In this document: in pieces, positions 7,254 to 15,047 of the stretch | Numbering within the stretch: position 1 is the stretch's first letter | Layout: every line of letters begins with the position of its first letter | From: Burkholderia cepacia | GTDB taxonomy: Bacteria; Pseudomonadota; Gammaproteobacteria; Burkholderiales; Burkholderiaceae | DNA length: 64,000 nt | Assembly: GCF_029962485.1 (NCBI RefSeq) | Contig: NZ_CP073639.1 | Span: 124,001 to 188,000, forward strand | Reading direction: 5' to 3' | The notes under the pieces: generated by a model | The model's input: the letters and a program-made list of their open reading frames with translations, nothing else | Database searches by the model: none | What the model was told of the DNA's origin: nothing | Translations under genes and position numbers: made by a program

Positions 7254-8762
7254 ATGAAACACACGATTCAACGACAACTTAGGCTGCTGCGCAGCGCCGG
7301 CAATCGCACGGCCGTCGCACTTGGACTGTTCGGCATCGTTTGCGGGTCACCCGCGTTTGCGCAGGAGGCGGCGGCCGGTACGACATCGGCGGACGCCGCG
7401 CTGATCGACAAGGGCCGTCAGATCGCGGTCGCAGCGGACTGCATGGCATGCCATACGGCGCTCGACGGCGGCAAGCCGTTCGCGGGCGGGTACGGCATCG
7501 CGTCGCCGATGGGGCAGATCTATTCGAGCAACATCACACCGTCGAAAACAGCCGGCATCGGCAATTACACGGAGGTACAGTTCGCGCGCGCGCTGCGCGA
7601 AGGCGTGCGCGCGGACGGCGCACACCTGTATCCTGCGATGCCGTATACGTCCTACAGCGGCCTCAGCGATGACGACGTGCACGCACTTTACGGCTACTTC
7701 ATGCATGCCGTGAAGCCGGTCGACGAACCCGCGCCGGTCACGAACCTGCCGTTCCCGTTCGGCATGCGCGTGGCGATGGCGGGCTGGAACATGCTGTTCC
7801 TGTCGAACAAGCGTTTCGAACCCGATCCGGCTCACGACGCGCAGTGGAACCGCGGCGCCTACCTGACCAACGTGCTCGCGCACTGCAGCGCGTGCCACAC
7901 GCCGCGCAACGCGCTGATGGCCGAAGACTTCGGCCGTGACCTGGGCGGTGCGCAGCTCGGCGCGTGGTATGCGCCGAACATCACGTCGGACCCGGTGAGC
8001 GGAATCGGCGCGTGGACCGACGACGAACTGGTGTCGTACCTGAAGACTGGCCGCGCACCCGGCAAGAACCAGGCGGCCGGTCCGATGGCGGAAGCCGTGC
8101 AGAACAGCCTGCAGTATCTGTCGGACGCGGACCTGCAATCGATCGTCACGTATCTGCGCAGCACGAAGCCGATCCGCGACGAGCGCGAATCCGTCCCGGC
8201 ATTCACGCATGGCCGAGCGGTCAGCAGCGAAGGGACGCTGCGCGGCACGTCTGCGCTGAATGCGAACGGCACGCTGACGACGGGTGCGGCACTGTTCAGC
8301 GGCTATTGCGCGAGCTGCCACCGGGTCGACGGCAAGGGCAGCCCGAGCCAGGCCTATCCGTCGCTGTCGAACAATACCGCCACGGGCTCGCGCAATCCGT
8401 CGAACCTGATTGCGGCGATCCTGTACGGCGTCGATCGCGAGGCGGGTGGCCAGCATGTGCTGATGCCTTCTTTCGGCGAGGATTCCTACGTCCAACCGCT
8501 GAAGGATGATCAGATCGCCGCGATCGCGACCTACGTGCTCGCGCAGTACGGCAATGCCGACGTGACCGTGACGCCGGAAGACGTTGCCGTCGCGCGCAAC
8601 GGCGGCCCGGTTCCGCTGCTCGTGCGGGCGCGTCCGCTGATGATGGCGGCGCCGGTCGTTGTCGCGCTGCTGATCATCTTCGGCATTATGTTCCGGCGAC
8701 ATCGGGCAAGTCGTGCTGCCCGCACAGGCATATCGCCTGACAAGGTGGCTGGTCGCAGGTGA
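7254..8762 (+). CDS. Tri-haem cytochrome c subunit of the FAD-dependent dehydrogenase
   Basis: 502 residues with a cleavable signal peptide ending at AFAQ (residue 37). Three c-type haem sites are seen: CMACH at 63-67, CSACH at 211-215 and CASCH at 352-356, each in its own cytochrome c domain. A single hydrophobic helix near the C-terminus (MMAAPVVVALLIIFGIMF) followed by basic residues anchors it in the inner membrane facing the periplasm. It receives electrons from the flavin subunit and delivers them to the quinone pool or terminal oxidases. The ATG lies 4 bp after the stop of the large subunit, completing a gamma-alpha-beta operon. Confidence 0.92.
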   Translation: MKHTIQRQLRLLRSAGNRTAVALGLFGIVCGSPAFAQEAAAGTTSADAALIDKGRQIAVAADCMACHTALDGGKPFAGGYGIASPMGQIYSSNITPSKTAGIGNYTEVQFARALREGVRADGAHLYPAMPYTSYSGLSDDDVHALYGYFMHAVKPVDEPAPVTNLPFPFGMRVAMAGWNMLFLSNKRFEPDPAHDAQWNRGAYLTNVLAHCSACHTPRNALMAEDFGRDLGGAQLGAWYAPNITSDPVSGIGAWTDDELVSYLKTGRAPGKNQAAGPMAEAVQNSLQYLSDADLQSIVTYLRSTKPIRDERESVPAFTHGRAVSSEGTLRGTSALNANGTLTTGAALFSGYCASCHRVDGKGSPSQAYPSLSNNTATGSRNPSNLIAAILYGVDREAGGQHVLMPSFGEDSYVQPLKDDQIAAIATYVLAQYGNADVTVTPEDVAVARNGGPVPLLVRARPLMMAAPVVVALLIIFGIMFRRHRASRAARTGISPDKVAGRR

Positions 8763-9011
8763 CGATCGGAGCGTCGGAGATTGATTCGACATCCTGCCCG
8801 ATTTGCCTGAAGATGTTTGAAGCGCGCCGGATTGTCGTTGACGGCGAATCGCATGCATGGCGCGAAGGCTGGGCCGAGAACAGTATCGATCGCGGCCAGG
8901 CGATGATGACGGACGGGCACTGGTCATCCAACCCGCCTGGGTTCCCGCCGTCATAATTTCCTCATCCGGCGGCAGCGGTTGTCGCCGGAGCACGATAGCG
9001 CATCGAGGATC

Positions 9012-10316
9012 ATGTCCGACCTGTTTCACACTGACCCGCGCCAGCCGCTCGCCGAGGCGCTGCGGCCGACGACGCTTGCCGACGTGATCGGTCAGTCACA
9101 CCTGCTCGGCGAGGGTAAGCCGCTATGGCGTGCGTTCGAATCGGGCAAACCTCACTCGATGATCCTGTGGGGACCGCCAGGCGTGGGCAAGACCACGCTT
9201 GCGCGGCTCACCGCGCAGGCGTTCGATTGCGAGTTCATCGCGCTGTCCGCGGTACTTGGCAGCATGAAGGACATCCGCGCCGCGATGGCGCGTGCGCAGG
9301 ATGCACTCGAGCGCAACGGTCGTCGTACGATCCTCTTCGTCGACGAGATCCATCGCTTCAACAAGGGCCAACAGGAAGCGCTACTGCCATTCGTCCAATC
9401 GGGGCTCGTGACGTTGATCGGCGCGACTACGGAGAACCCGAGCTTCGAAGTGAGCCGGGCCTTGCTGTCGCACGCGCAGGTCCACGTACTGACACCGTTG
9501 ACCGACGACGAATTGCGTCGCCTGTTCGAGCGGGCGCGCGACACCGCACCTGGCGAGCTGGCGTTCGACGGCCAGGCGGCCGATACGCTGATCAGCTACG
9601 CGGACGGCGACGCGCGACGCCTGCTAAACCTGCTCGAGCAAGCCTGGTCGGCAGCGACGGCGGCAGGTGTGACTACGATCGATGCGGCTTTTGTCACGGG
9701 TGCATTGACGGTCGGCGCGCGGCGATTCGACAAGGGCGGCGAGAACTTCTACGACCAGATTTCAGCGTTGCACAAATCGGTGCGTGGCTCGAATCCGGAC
9801 GCGGCGCTCTATTGGCTGTGCCGGATGCTGGACGGTGGCTGCGATCGCAAATACCTCGCGCGCCGGATCGTCGCGATCGCATGGGACGACATCGGGCTCG
9901 CTGATCCTCGCGGGCCCCGGATGGCGAACGCCGCGGTCGAAGCCTGTGAACGGCTTGGTGCGCCGGACGGCGACCTGGCGCTCGCGCAGGCAGTGCTTTA
10001 CCTCGCGTGTGCGGCGAAGAGCAACGCCGGCGGCATGGCGTTCATGCAGGCGAGGGCGTTTGTTCGGCAAGACCTGCCGCGCAACGTGCCGCAGCATCTG
10101 CGGGACGCGCCGGCGCAGGTGCTGCGCGCGCTCGGGCACACGTATCGCGATCCGCATGGTGAACCGCATGGGTACGCGGCGGGAGAAACCTATTTGCCGG
10201 ACGGAATGTACGAGCCGCATTGGTACCAGCCAGTGCCGCGTGGGGTCGAGGCGAGGATCGCAGAACGGCTTGCCTGGTTATGCACGCTCGACCGAGGCGC
10301 AGGCAAGCGCGACTGA
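9012..10316 (+). CDS. rarA: RarA/MgsA-family replication-associated AAA+ ATPase (element-borne copy)
   Basis: 434 residues from ATG 9012 (GAGGATC upstream). RarA acts at stalled forks and DNA ends with single-strand binding protein. Walker A GPPGVGKT is at residues 54-61 and Walker B ILFVDEIHRF at 107-116; sensor ATTENPSFEV follows. The C-terminal part has the MgsA tetramerisation and helical domains (DKGGENFYDQISALHKSVRGS, split here only as a landmark, and YLPDGMYEPHWY), so it is full length. Burkholderia genomes carry a chromosomal rarA elsewhere, and this gene sits among mobile and broken genes, so it is probably an acquired second copy (inference). Whether it aids the element's own maintenance or replaces the host gene is unknown. 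Confidence 0.88.
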   Translation: MSDLFHTDPRQPLAEALRPTTLADVIGQSHLLGEGKPLWRAFESGKPHSMILWGPPGVGKTTLARLTAQAFDCEFIALSAVLGSMKDIRAAMARAQDALERNGRRTILFVDEIHRFNKGQQEALLPFVQSGLVTLIGATTENPSFEVSRALLSHAQVHVLTPLTDDELRRLFERARDTAPGELAFDGQAADTLISYADGDARRLLNLLEQAWSAATAAGVTTIDAAFVTGALTVGARRFDKGGENFYDQISALHKSVRGSNPDAALYWLCRMLDGGCDRKYLARRIVAIAWDDIGLADPRGPRMANAAVEACERLGAPDGDLALAQAVLYLACAAKSNAGGMAFMQARAFVRQDLPRNVPQHLRDAPAQVLRALGHTYRDPHGEPHGYAAGETYLPDGMYEPHWYQPVPRGVEARIAERLAWLCTLDRGAGKRD

Positions 10317-10426
10317 CGCAGAGCTGCGTTCGTCAAGCGCTGTCCGGTTGATCGAGCGTGCCTGATTGGCTCCCTCGGTATCTCACTATGCGGCACCCAA
10401 GGACATGAACAGGAGCGTGTGTTTAC

Positions 10427-11200
10427 TGACCTGCGGTGGAATTTTGTAGTCAATCAGGCAGTGAGTCTCGCGTCGATATTATCGGAATCCAGCCAGGCTC
10501 GACGGACCGTGGCAGGAGGTTGATAGCGATGCGCGCTATGGGGCCGACGCTCGTTGTAGAACTGCCGCCAGCGTTCGATGAGCACCTTGGCCTCCGCGCG
10601 GCTGCGGAACCATTCCCGGTTCAGCAATTCGTCACGCAGCTTGCCGTTAAAGCTCTCGACGAATCCGTTTTGCCACGGACTGCCGGGCGCGATGAAGGCC
10701 GGACCGATTGCAGCGTCTCGTAGCCGGTGCATGACCTTGGCGGCGGTAAACTCAGCGCCGTTGTCAGACCGAACGAACGCGGGCTTACCGTACAGCCGCA
10801 TCAGTCGCGACAGCGTCAAGATCACATCGTGCGACCGCAAGCTGGCGCCGACTTCGATCGCCAGGCACTCGCGGGTGTATTCATCGATCACGCAAAGTAT
10901 CTTCAACGCCCGCCCGTCCACCAACTGGTCATGCACGAAGTCGTAGCTCCATACCGAATTCGGCTGTGTCGCACCGGGCAAGCGAATGTCGTTGCCACAA
11001 CGACGACGGCGAGGACGCCGCCGCGGAATGTTGAGCTGCAAGGCTCGCCACATTCTCCGCACGCGCGATTCGCCCAGCGCCAGCCAGGCCGACATCCGCC
11101 GGTAGCCAAAGCGCGGCACTTCCTGAGCGGCCGCAATCAGTCGCTCGCCCAGGCTCCGATCCTTCTCTGGTTGCTTGTTCCTCGCGACGGATGAATTCAT
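10427..11200 (-). mobile_element. IS3-family insertion sequence remnant
   Basis: The right end starts with TGACCTGC at 10427, an end sequence of the kind found in the IS407/IS3 group, 26 bp beyond the transposase stop. The remnant holds the orfB part only; no orfA and no matching left terminal repeat were found, so the element is truncated at its 5' side. Confidence 0.65.
10454..11200 (-). pseudogene. IS3-family transposase OrfB, 5'-truncated element
   Basis: About 248 residues from the ATG at 11200. The start region ([18 protein letters not shown]) and [17 protein letters not shown] are the helical DNA-binding part, followed by an intact DDE integrase core: [18 protein letters not shown] and the [14 protein letters not shown] motif give the Asp-Asp-Glu triad, and [11 protein letters not shown] ends the domain. 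OrfB of IS3 elements is normally made by frameshifting from OrfA; without OrfA and the left end it should not transpose. The reading frame stays open to 11584 upstream, but that part shows no transposase similarity. Sits between rarA and the JetD-like fragment and may have disrupted whatever stood there. Confidence 0.85.
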
Positions 11201-11568
11201 GACGCATATCGCAGGTGCTTTTCGGCCGCTTGCGGGTGAAGCAACTGGGCTCGCCGTCCTCGAGCAGTCGTCGACGCGTGACTTCAACTGAGTGAGATGC
11301 TGAGTTGTTGCATCCGCAGACTCCGCGAGGATTCCGTTGGAAGTTCCTGACGGTATCGATGACGGTATCCGCGCAGAAATCGTTCTCACGCGTCCAGATT
11401 TTATGGTCGTGCAGTGAAAGCGCGGGTTGATGCTCGGACGCAGTCCGTCAAAAGCTGATAACTGTCGACCGGGTTTTTCGGTATCGAGGACGGTATCGCC
11501 GGCACCTGCGGTGGCGAGAATCTCTTCCCCACAAGGGTGCGACCGCTGGATTGACAATCGAGTGGGTG
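11201..11568. other. 368-bp stretch between IS remnant and JetD-like fragment
   Basis: No recognisable gene. It holds two near-identical copies of CGGTATCGANGACGGTATC, one at about 11354 and one at about 11479, each containing a doubled CGGTATC, roughly 125 bp apart. Open frames here show no family resemblance. Confidence 0.4.
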
Positions 11569-12036
11569 TCAAGAACTCCGGCATTGGATCATCGAAGTCA
11601 GTTCAGGTCCAATGCCACGGACCTTTTTGAGTCTCTCCCAACTAGACAAGACGTCGTTCAAGATCGGGGGCTCGCCGAGGCGAGAGGCGAGGGTTTGTCT
11701 TGCCGACTGGACTCGCGCCGCATGGGGCACCTTGCCCAAGATCGAAGCCAGTTTGGCGACATCAATCAGTTCGATGCGCTCGATCAGGCCTTGGGGGTCA
11801 CTCCGAGGGCGCAGGGCCAAGATTGCGCCCTCGGTCTGTGCGTAGGCCATCACCGCCTCGAAGTCCTCTTTGGCTTTCAGGCCGCGAAACTTGTGGTACT
11901 CGGACAGCGCGGAGTCCGTCAGGGCAGGCCGCCGCACGGTGGCGCCAGCCTCGACGTCGTGGTGCAGGGCAGAGGAACGGCGGGCAGCAGGGATTCTGCT
12001 CGGAAATCCGCGGACTCCCATCGCCGCTCGCCACAT
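11569..12036 (-). pseudogene. Fragment resembling the N-terminal region of Wadjet JetD
   Basis: The readable part runs SEYHKFRGLKAKEDFEAV, then AQTEGAI, a LIERIELIDVAKLASILG strand-helix unit and PPILNDVLSSWERLKKVRG, after which the sequence stops making sense at the 11569 end. The winged-helix style pattern (a Phe followed by an acidic helix, EGAI, a basic strand, I.RI.L.D...LA..LG) is reminiscent of the N-terminal domain of JetD, the DNA-cutting subunit of the Wadjet plasmid-defence system. The C-terminal Toprim nuclease domain is absent. The frame stays open upstream through the element end to 12189, so the true start is uncertain; ATG 12036 is a guess. Assignment rests on remembered family patterns and is tentative. 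It could be an unrelated hypothetical protein. Confidence 0.3.
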
Positions 12037-12047
12037 GTCGCCGTCGC

Positions 12048-12158
12048 TTTTTAGTGTTTGCGCGAGATGCGAGGAGTCGAGTATTAGGGGGCTGAACGGA
12101 AAGCCTTGGGGGCATTGGCTGACGGGACAGGCACAATCCAAAGTTAAATGAATCGTGA
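12048..12158 (+). repeat. Right-end repeat element, copy 1 (attR-like)
   Basis: About 110 bp running from TTTTTAGTGT (12048-12057) to the core AAAGTTAAATGAATCGTGA (12140-12158). The order of blocks (decamer, TTAGGGG, CGGAAAGC, ATTGGCT, a pyrimidine-poor stretch, ATCCAAA, core) is repeated at 22415-22536 with scattered differences. The core also matches 1552-1570. Read as the right attachment site of the island. Confidence 0.55.
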
Positions 12159-12192
12159 GATTGTCAGCGCGCAGGCGCCGCGCCCGCATCCG

Positions 12193-12321
12193 TCACAGCA
12201 GGCACACGCGACGCAGCGCGACCGTCCTCAGATACACCGATTTGTCGAGCCACGGCACGAACACATATTCGTCGTATGCGTCGCAACCGACCAGGATCCA
12301 GTGCGACAGAACGTTTGACAT
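12193..12321 (-). CDS. Small hypothetical ORF, 42 aa
   Basis: ATG 12321 follows a good GGAG ribosome-binding site (GAGGAGACCGCC). The peptide begins MSNVLSHWILVGCDAYDEYV and ends LRRVCLL. Tryptophan, Tyr and Asp content look protein-like rather than random for this GC content. It ends only 35 bp from the island's right repeat, so it may be the start of a longer gene cut by the insertion. No family recognised. Confidence 0.35.
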   Translation of the reverse strand: MSNVLSHWILVGCDAYDEYVFVPWLDKSVYLRTVALRRVCLL

Positions 12322-12539
12322 GGCGGTCTCCTCGATCCCGCTCGCTTCGAAGTGAAGCGGGGCGGCGCGTCACGATCGCGATCCGTCGTGCCCGCACACG
12401 GTATACCCCGCGCACACGGCTTCTATTCCAGCCGCCGCGCGATGCGCTTCATGTGCAGGATGTCGCACGTCGCCGGAATAAACGGGCCCGCGCCGCGGTA
12501 TGCGGATCAGGTGCCGGACGCATCGACGGGGAGGGGCCA

Positions 12540-13391
12540 ATGAGCGACGGGGAGAAGCAACTCGGGGACGTTCCGGACCGGTCGCAGTGCGATCGCGAAT
12601 CCGCGTCGAGCGCGAACGACGAACCACGGCCGCCGGGGTTCCGGGACCGGATGCGCAGTGCCGCGCGAAGGCTGCAGCTCGGCTCCGGCATCATGTTGTG
12701 GATCTATATTTCCATACACATGGTCAATCACGCGCTCGGCATCTGGTCGATCGACGTCGCCGAGCGCGCCCTGCACCTGGCGATCGGCGTCTGGCAAAGC
12801 CGGCCCGGAACGATCCTGCTGTACGGCGCAGCCAGCCTGCATTTCGCGCTGGCGATCCGCACCATCTACGGTCGCCGGCACTGGAGGCTGCCGCCGGCCG
12901 AATGGTTGCGTCTGTGGGCCGGACTCAGCCTGCCGCTGCTGTTGATCCGCCACGTCGTCGGCACACGCGTCGCGACGTCGTTCTACGGCTTCGAACCGAA
13001 CTATGCACGGGTCGTCGTGGCGTTGCTGACGAGTGGCACGCAGGGCCTGCAGATCGCGCTGCTCGCGCCGGGGTGGGTGCACGGCAGCCTCGGGTTGTGG
13101 TTTCATTTGCGCCGGCGTGCGTTCTTCCATCGCGCGAGGTTCGTGCTGCTCGGCGTGCTCGTCCTGCTGCCCGTGCTGTCGGCGGCCGGATTCGTGCAGA
13201 TGACGCGCGCGGTGGTGCCGGGCAGTCTCGCCGCGCCGGTCCCCGACGCCGCGCTGGTTGCCCATCGCGCCGCGCTCGACAGCTGGCGGCATCTGCTCGT
13301 CGCCGGCTACCTGTCGCTGATCGTCGTCGCGTTCGCCGGCGGGCATTGGCGAAACCGGTTCGCGGGTGGCGTTTCGCGCGAGCAGCCGTGA
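12540..13391 (+). CDS. Integral membrane protein like the N-terminal domain of membrane adenylate cyclases
   Basis: 283 residues from ATG 12540 behind GGGGAGGGGCC. After a 60-residue polar head come about six hydrophobic segments: IMLWIYISIHMVNHALGIW, ILLYGAASLHFALAIRTIY, LSLPLLLIRHVVGTRVA, a Gly-rich WVHGSLGLWFHLRR segment, FVLLGVLVLLPVLSAAGFV and LLVAGYLSLIVVAFAG. Conserved histidines in the helices (H.VNH, RHVVGT, HGSLGLWFH) resemble the haem-b-like membrane domain that precedes a ferredoxin module and a class III cyclase domain in some proteobacterial adenylate cyclases. Here neither domain follows: the frame stops at 13391. It may be a relic or a working stand-alone cytochrome-like protein. 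Function unknown. Confidence 0.6.
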   Translation: MSDGEKQLGDVPDRSQCDRESASSANDEPRPPGFRDRMRSAARRLQLGSGIMLWIYISIHMVNHALGIWSIDVAERALHLAIGVWQSRPGTILLYGAASLHFALAIRTIYGRRHWRLPPAEWLRLWAGLSLPLLLIRHVVGTRVATSFYGFEPNYARVVVALLTSGTQGLQIALLAPGWVHGSLGLWFHLRRRAFFHRARFVLLGVLVLLPVLSAAGFVQMTRAVVPGSLAAPVPDAALVAHRAALDSWRHLLVAGYLSLIVVAFAGGHWRNRFAGGVSREQP

Positions 13392-13574
13392 ACGGCGCGC
13401 GCGTCCGTGGCGCCCATGCCGGGGAGACGATCCGCATCTGTCGGCTGCCGGCTGCGTCCCGTGCGGGCGCGTTCCGGCCGGGCACGGTCTACTGACAGGA
13501 ATTGGCATGGGCTTCGGCGATACTGTGCGCTTTCGTATTCATCGATCCGCGGCGCACGTCGACTCCCTTCCGTC

Positions 13575-14684
13575 ATGACCACCACTCAGGTTTCCGCCCC
13601 GCTGAAGGATTCGTTGGGCGAGCAGCAATTCCGAACGCTGTCCGATGCGCTGCATGCGATCGAACCCGGTTTCGACCGCGCGGCATTTCTGGCGACGGCG
13701 CTCGACGGTCTCGACGACCTGACGCTGATGGAGCGCGTCAGGCGCGCCAGCGTGGCGATCGACGCGGCGGCGCATTCGTTGGCCGGCGGATACGACGCCG
13801 TGCTGGCGTTGCTGCAGGAGGCGGCGCCGCGATTGGGCCGCGGCTTCGTGTCGCTCATCGCGCCCGATTACGTCGGGCAGTACGGTCGGCACGCGTTCGA
13901 TCGTTCGATGGACGCGCTGAAATGCTTCACGCGGTTCGGCACGTCGGAATTCGCGGTGCGCGAATTCCTGCGCATCGATACGGCGCGTGCGCTCGCAACC
14001 ATGGAAGCCTGGTCGCACGACGCGGACGATGCCGTGCGCCGGCTGGCGAGCGAGGGAAGCCGTCCGCGCCTGCCCTGGTCGTTCCGCCTGCGCGACATCG
14101 AGGCCGACCCGGCGCTCGCGGCGCGGATTCTCGACACGCTGCGCGCGGACCCGAGCGCCTACGTGCGCCGCTCGGTCGCGAATCACCTGAACGATGTGGC
14201 GAAGTCGCATCCGGCCTGGGTGCTCGAGCGCGCCGAACGATGGGGCGGCGACCATCCGCATACGCGCTGGATCGTCCGGCATGCGCTGCGCACGCTCGTG
14301 AAGCAGGGCGACGCGCGCGCGCTGGCGATACTCGGTGCGGAAAGCGCGCCGCGTCTCGCCATCGGCCCGTTCGGCGTGACGCCCGCGCGGGTGGTGCTCG
14401 GCGAGTCGATCACGCTCGACTGTGAGCTGCATTCCACGGCCGACACCGCGCAGCGGCTCGTCGTCGATTACCGGATTGCGTACGTGAAGCAAAATGGCGA
14501 GACCTCGCCGAAGGTGTTCAAGCTGAAGGGGTTGACGCTCGAACCCGGCGCGCGCATCGCGCTGCGGCATAGCCGGGCGATCGGCGATTTCACGACGCGC
14601 CGGCACTATGCGGGCCGGCACGCGGTCGAGCTGATCGTCAACGGCCAGGTCGTCGCGCGGTCGTTCTTCGAGCTCGCCATGTGA
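13575..14684 (+). CDS. AlkC/AlkD-like DNA alkylation repair protein (HEAT repeats)
   Basis: 369 residues, ATG 13575. The body is helical HEAT-like repeat (FLRIDTARALATMEAW, DDAVRRLASEG, DPSAYVRRSVANHLNDVAK, HTRWIVRHALRTLVKQGD) as in the AlkC and AlkD 3-methyladenine glycosylases, which clasp DNA and remove positively charged alkylated bases without base flipping. A C-terminal beta-rich region (about 255-369, VTPARVVLGESITLDCEL to FFELAM) extends beyond AlkD and is typical of the AlkC branch. It stands alone, with no ada or alkB neighbours. The reaction is inferred from the family; catalytic residues were not checked one by one. Confidence 0.75.
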   Translation: MTTTQVSAPLKDSLGEQQFRTLSDALHAIEPGFDRAAFLATALDGLDDLTLMERVRRASVAIDAAAHSLAGGYDAVLALLQEAAPRLGRGFVSLIAPDYVGQYGRHAFDRSMDALKCFTRFGTSEFAVREFLRIDTARALATMEAWSHDADDAVRRLASEGSRPRLPWSFRLRDIEADPALAARILDTLRADPSAYVRRSVANHLNDVAKSHPAWVLERAERWGGDHPHTRWIVRHALRTLVKQGDARALAILGAESAPRLAIGPFGVTPARVVLGESITLDCELHSTADTAQRLVVDYRIAYVKQNGETSPKVFKLKGLTLEPGARIALRHSRAIGDFTTRRHYAGRHAVELIVNGQVVARSFFELAM

Positions 14685-15047
14685 GGATGGCCGGCCGGTT
14701 CGATCCAGGCAGGTGAAGCGGCGGGGGCGTGTTCTGGTCCGATCGCCACCCGGCGCACTGCATGTGCGCGACGATCGCGACCGGACAGCGAGCACGTCGA
14801 GCATCAGCACGACATCGACTGCGGAACAACCGACCAGTGCGGCCGCGCCATCAATGGTGATTCGCGCTGCCATCCACCCACAAAAGTCGACAAATCGGAA
14901 CAGATTGGCCCGGCGTTCCTGCCTACCATTCCGACACGCCTCCCGGATTCCCGTACTCCCTCGGTATCGGCAGATGCGCCGCCCGCATCCTGCCGCCCGT
15001 CTTTGCCCCGCATCCTGACAAGCCGCCAAAAACGCAAAGGATTCGCC
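14685..15047. other. 363-bp intergenic region, nothing recognised
   Basis: No gene with family resemblance on either strand. An AAAGG at 15036-15040 is the ribosome-binding site of the following lipoprotein gene. No clear terminator or promoter pair was found. Confidence 0.4.

Larger units (their letters stand above)
1552..12158. mobile_element. Probable integrative element bounded by 19-bp direct repeats
   Basis: The ends are AAAGTTAAATGAATTGTGA at 1552-1570 and AAAGTTAAATGAATCGTGA at 12140-12158, identical at 18 of 19 positions and in the same orientation. A tyrosine-recombinase gene starts 208 bp inside the left repeat and reads inward, as in many integrative elements. Decamers TTTTTAGTGT occur inside both ends (twice at 1688-1708, once at 12048-12057) and could be arm-type integrase sites. 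Cargo: broken integrase, broken 3-hydroxyacyl-CoA dehydrogenase, YWTD propeller gene, GlcG-like protein, three-subunit dehydrogenase, rarA-like gene, IS3 remnant and JetD-like fragment. No tRNA gene adjoins either end. Element status is inferred from repeats, integrase and mosaic content; with the integrase truncated it should no longer move by itself. Confidence 0.6.

Noticed and set aside
8759..8956. A 65-codon frame starting at the cytochrome c stop, with two Cys near its start (CPIC)
   Set aside because: No ribosome-binding site, overlaps the upstream stop, and codon use and composition do not look protein-like.
11201..11584. Open frame upstream of the IS3 transposase that would extend it by 128 residues
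   Set aside because: The added part has no transposase features; the true remnant starts near 11200.
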